Assembly: GCF_040958095.1 (NCBI RefSeq)
Contig: NC_091158.1
Coordinates: forward strand, 41,186,647 to 41,250,646
Length of the DNA: 64,000 nt
DNA from: Procambarus clarkii
Taxonomy: Eukaryota > Arthropoda > Malacostraca > Decapoda > Cambaridae
Direction: 5' to 3'
The notes below the pieces were generated by a model. It saw only the letters and a program-made list of their open reading frames with translations. It was not told the DNA's origin and did not search any database. A program made the translations under genes and the position numbers. Position 1 is the first letter of the stretch, and each line of letters starts with the position of its first letter. Below are positions 62,059 through 64,000 of this stretch, piece by piece.

Positions 62059-63103
62059 TCCTCCCTCCCCGCTCAGCTCGTTGATGCCGTGAGGGGGGGC
62101 TTAGTGGGCAGCTGCCGGAGTGTGATGCTCCTTGGGGCAGTCCTCTGTCCTTTTCTAGCCTTGTGCTCCTGCTGCCGTCCTCTCCAATTGTGCTGAGCAC
62201 CTTTTCCATTTCCTTCTGTTTCGTTTTCCTCCCCCCTCTTCTCCTATCTGCTTGTCGTTTCCTGCCGACCTTTTGCTTGTTTTGGATCTTTCTTTGGACT
62301 TCTTCTATTTTGACGCCCGGGTGCTTGAGGAGGCATACTCTTGCACCCGTAGAACTGTTGTACCCGACGTCTCGAGCGAAGGGAACCTTTTATTGTCAAT
62401 CCCCGCTTTCGTCGCTGAACCCGATCTCGACGGACTGACGGTTCTTAAGGTGGCGTTTGTGGGGCGTATACTCACGACGCACCCCTAGGGGGCCCCGGTC
62501 TGATCGGCGATAGCTTCCTGTTGGGTGTCCTGCCTCTAATTGTGGCTCCATGGTGGGTATGGGGGCACATTCGTGGATGAATTTCTTTCTCTTCGTCTCT
62601 ATGTCGATAAATGTTTCCGTTGTACCCTCTCAGGCTCGTGGGCTGGGCGACCAAGCCCCCGAGTCGGCCTGTATTGGAAGACCAGGCTCTGTAGCTCCTG
62701 CTGCGTTGGGCCCCGACCTTGCTCCTCCTTTGACCGTCCTGACTTCTTCCCCTGGCTCCCCTCCCTCCTCTGTAGTTGGGTCGAGCCTCCAGCCCCCAGT
62801 GGTGACCACTTCGTCCCCTGGTGCGGCTAAGTCTCTCGTTGTGACTACTGCGCCTTTTGTCCCCTCTCTCTCTGGGGGTTCTCAACGCCGTTCGCGCCCC
62901 GGCCGCACTCGCTCGATTCCTTCCCGTACTGCCCGATATCAGGCCTTGTTTGGTCCCGCTTCATGGGCCAAATACTTTGATCTCCTCCCTCTTGATTCTG
63001 CGCCTCCTGACGATTTCTCCCTCCATCGGCATCTTGTTGATTCCGTGGATGCGTCTGTTACCTTCAACCCCACTCGTCTCGGTACACGTGTCGTTGCTGC
63101 TCC
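62059..63103 (+). mobile_element. I-like LINE 5' fragment (copy in duplication unit 2)
   Basis: It repeats 58144-59188 with about five substitutions. ORF1 opens at ATG 62550 and is cut at 63103. The upstream frame 62252-62488 is open and ends GRILTTHP. Confidence 0.82.
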
Positions 63104-64000
63104 TGTTGGATATTTCCAACACCGAATACAACATTGTTGTATTCTCATTACTTATTACTAACCATACTAAATATTGTAGCAAGTAAAATTAACAACTCGT
63201 AGAATTCTCATGTACTAATAATTCATCTGTGCAGTAGGCTAGAATTCTCACGTCACCTGACGCCAGTATTGCGTCAGATTTCCTTACAGTAAACACATTA
63301 TATCCAATTTGTGTGAGAATTAAATTCGATTCTCCATAATTAAAGCATTCTGTATGACAACTGATTGCAGACGAATTGTTCTCTAACTAAAAGCCGAATA
63401 GAGCTTTAGAATCATAGCGTCTACCTCGCGATAGTGTTAACGTCATCAATGAATGCCATGGGGAGACATTAATTCCTCTCCCTTATATATTTACTATTCT
63501 TAAATCGGTAAATAATAATATTTCGTTCCTCTAAATAATAAACCCGTCCAGTCTTTAAAGTTTCAAGCGTGAATGCGAGAAATATTAATGTTCAAGACAA
63601 TAATTTGTGTTATGAACGTCGACTCGGCGTGGGTTGGAGGGATGCCACCATCCTCAGTACACGGACACGTGCAGAGCCGAAAGGAAGCAGAACTGTGCTT
63701 ACCGTACTCATAAAAGACGCCATTGCCCAGCAAATCGGGCAGGTGTTATCCATCCTCAGATGAAAGCCGCCACTGTGAGGCGTGAATGACCTTGCAGATA
63801 ATATCTTCAACTAGTGCTGGTGTTAAATAAGGGACCTCTTGACTTGGTTCCTGACGACACGTGATCAGCCAGCTTGAAGCGCATCACTATCCAGGATAGG
63901 ATCACCGGAGCCTGGGATGCGAATTACGGCAATCTTAATACTTATACAGTGCCCACAGCTAAGTACTCCTTTATTTGATGCATCATTTACAGGTCTGATA
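63104..64000. other. LTR-like AT-rich block (second duplication copy)
   Basis: Same as 59189-60085, beginning TGTTGGATATTTCC, and cut by the window end. Two substitutions were seen, near 63650 and 63705. Confidence 0.4.

Larger units (their letters stand above)
61428..64000. repeat. Tandem duplication, second copy (cut by window end)
   Basis: It matches 57513-60085. The junction at 61427/61428 joins the AT-rich block to BEL/Pao gag. Where the two copies differ inside the LINE, this copy agrees with the full-length LINE at 1673. Confidence 0.9.

Overview
The window is a block of eukaryotic repeat DNA, almost certainly from a decapod crustacean (crayfish- or lobster-like). I base this on the mix of Ty3/gypsy, BEL/Pao, CR1-like, I-like and L1/Tx1-like retroelements, piggyBac remnants, long (TG)n tracts and tRNA-derived SINEs; the species-level guess is inference. 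I see no convincing host gene, functional tRNA or rRNA gene, or prokaryotic signal. Nearly every base that can be explained belongs to a transposable element, and many elements sit inside others with boundaries that can be read to the base.

Layout. 1-12976: a Ty3/gypsy element (Gypsy-1) holding a 5'-truncated CR1-like LINE (605-8210), which holds a full-length I-like LINE (1673-7982) with an intact ORF2. 12977-13343: AT-rich direct repeats. 13344-30653: a head-to-tail array of minus-strand CR1-like LINE copies (A-F) joined by (TG)n tracts. This array also contains a MITE (14114-14473), a solo LTR (18312-19313) and a tRNA-derived SINE (20503-20830). 30654-31145: a 62-bp tandem repeat and an inverted LINE 3' end. 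31146-39593: one plus-strand LINE copy (G), split by a piggyBac element (32812-35922) and by a 3.1-kb non-coding DNA element (36137-39210). 39594-40838: a second, 5'-truncated piggyBac. 40839-43083: the 3' part of an L1/Tx1-like LINE carrying a second SINE (41150-41398). 43084-54904: a second gypsy element (Gypsy-2), broken by a solo LTR (45734-46620) and by two L1/Tx1-like insertions that carry only ORF1 (48723-51947 and 52513-54679). 54905-58143: a decayed minus-strand BEL/Pao element. 57513-64000: a tandem duplication with a 3915-bp period, containing the 5' end of another I-like LINE and an AT-rich block that opens like an LTR.

How the parts relate. Each of the two SINEs shares its central body with the other, but their 3' tails differ. 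One tail matches the 3' end of the array LINEs and the other matches the 3' end of the CR1-like LINE in Gypsy-1. This suggests that two LINE families in the same window mobilise one SINE family. Both gypsy elements place integrase sequence upstream of reverse transcriptase/RNase H, the order known for Gmr1-like Ty3/gypsy elements. The least expected items are the (TG)n-linked LINE array, the ORF1-only LINE insertions (one with a 51-bp target-site duplication), a tandem amplification of an RNase H segment, and a tandem duplication whose first copy carries all the derived changes that can be polarised.
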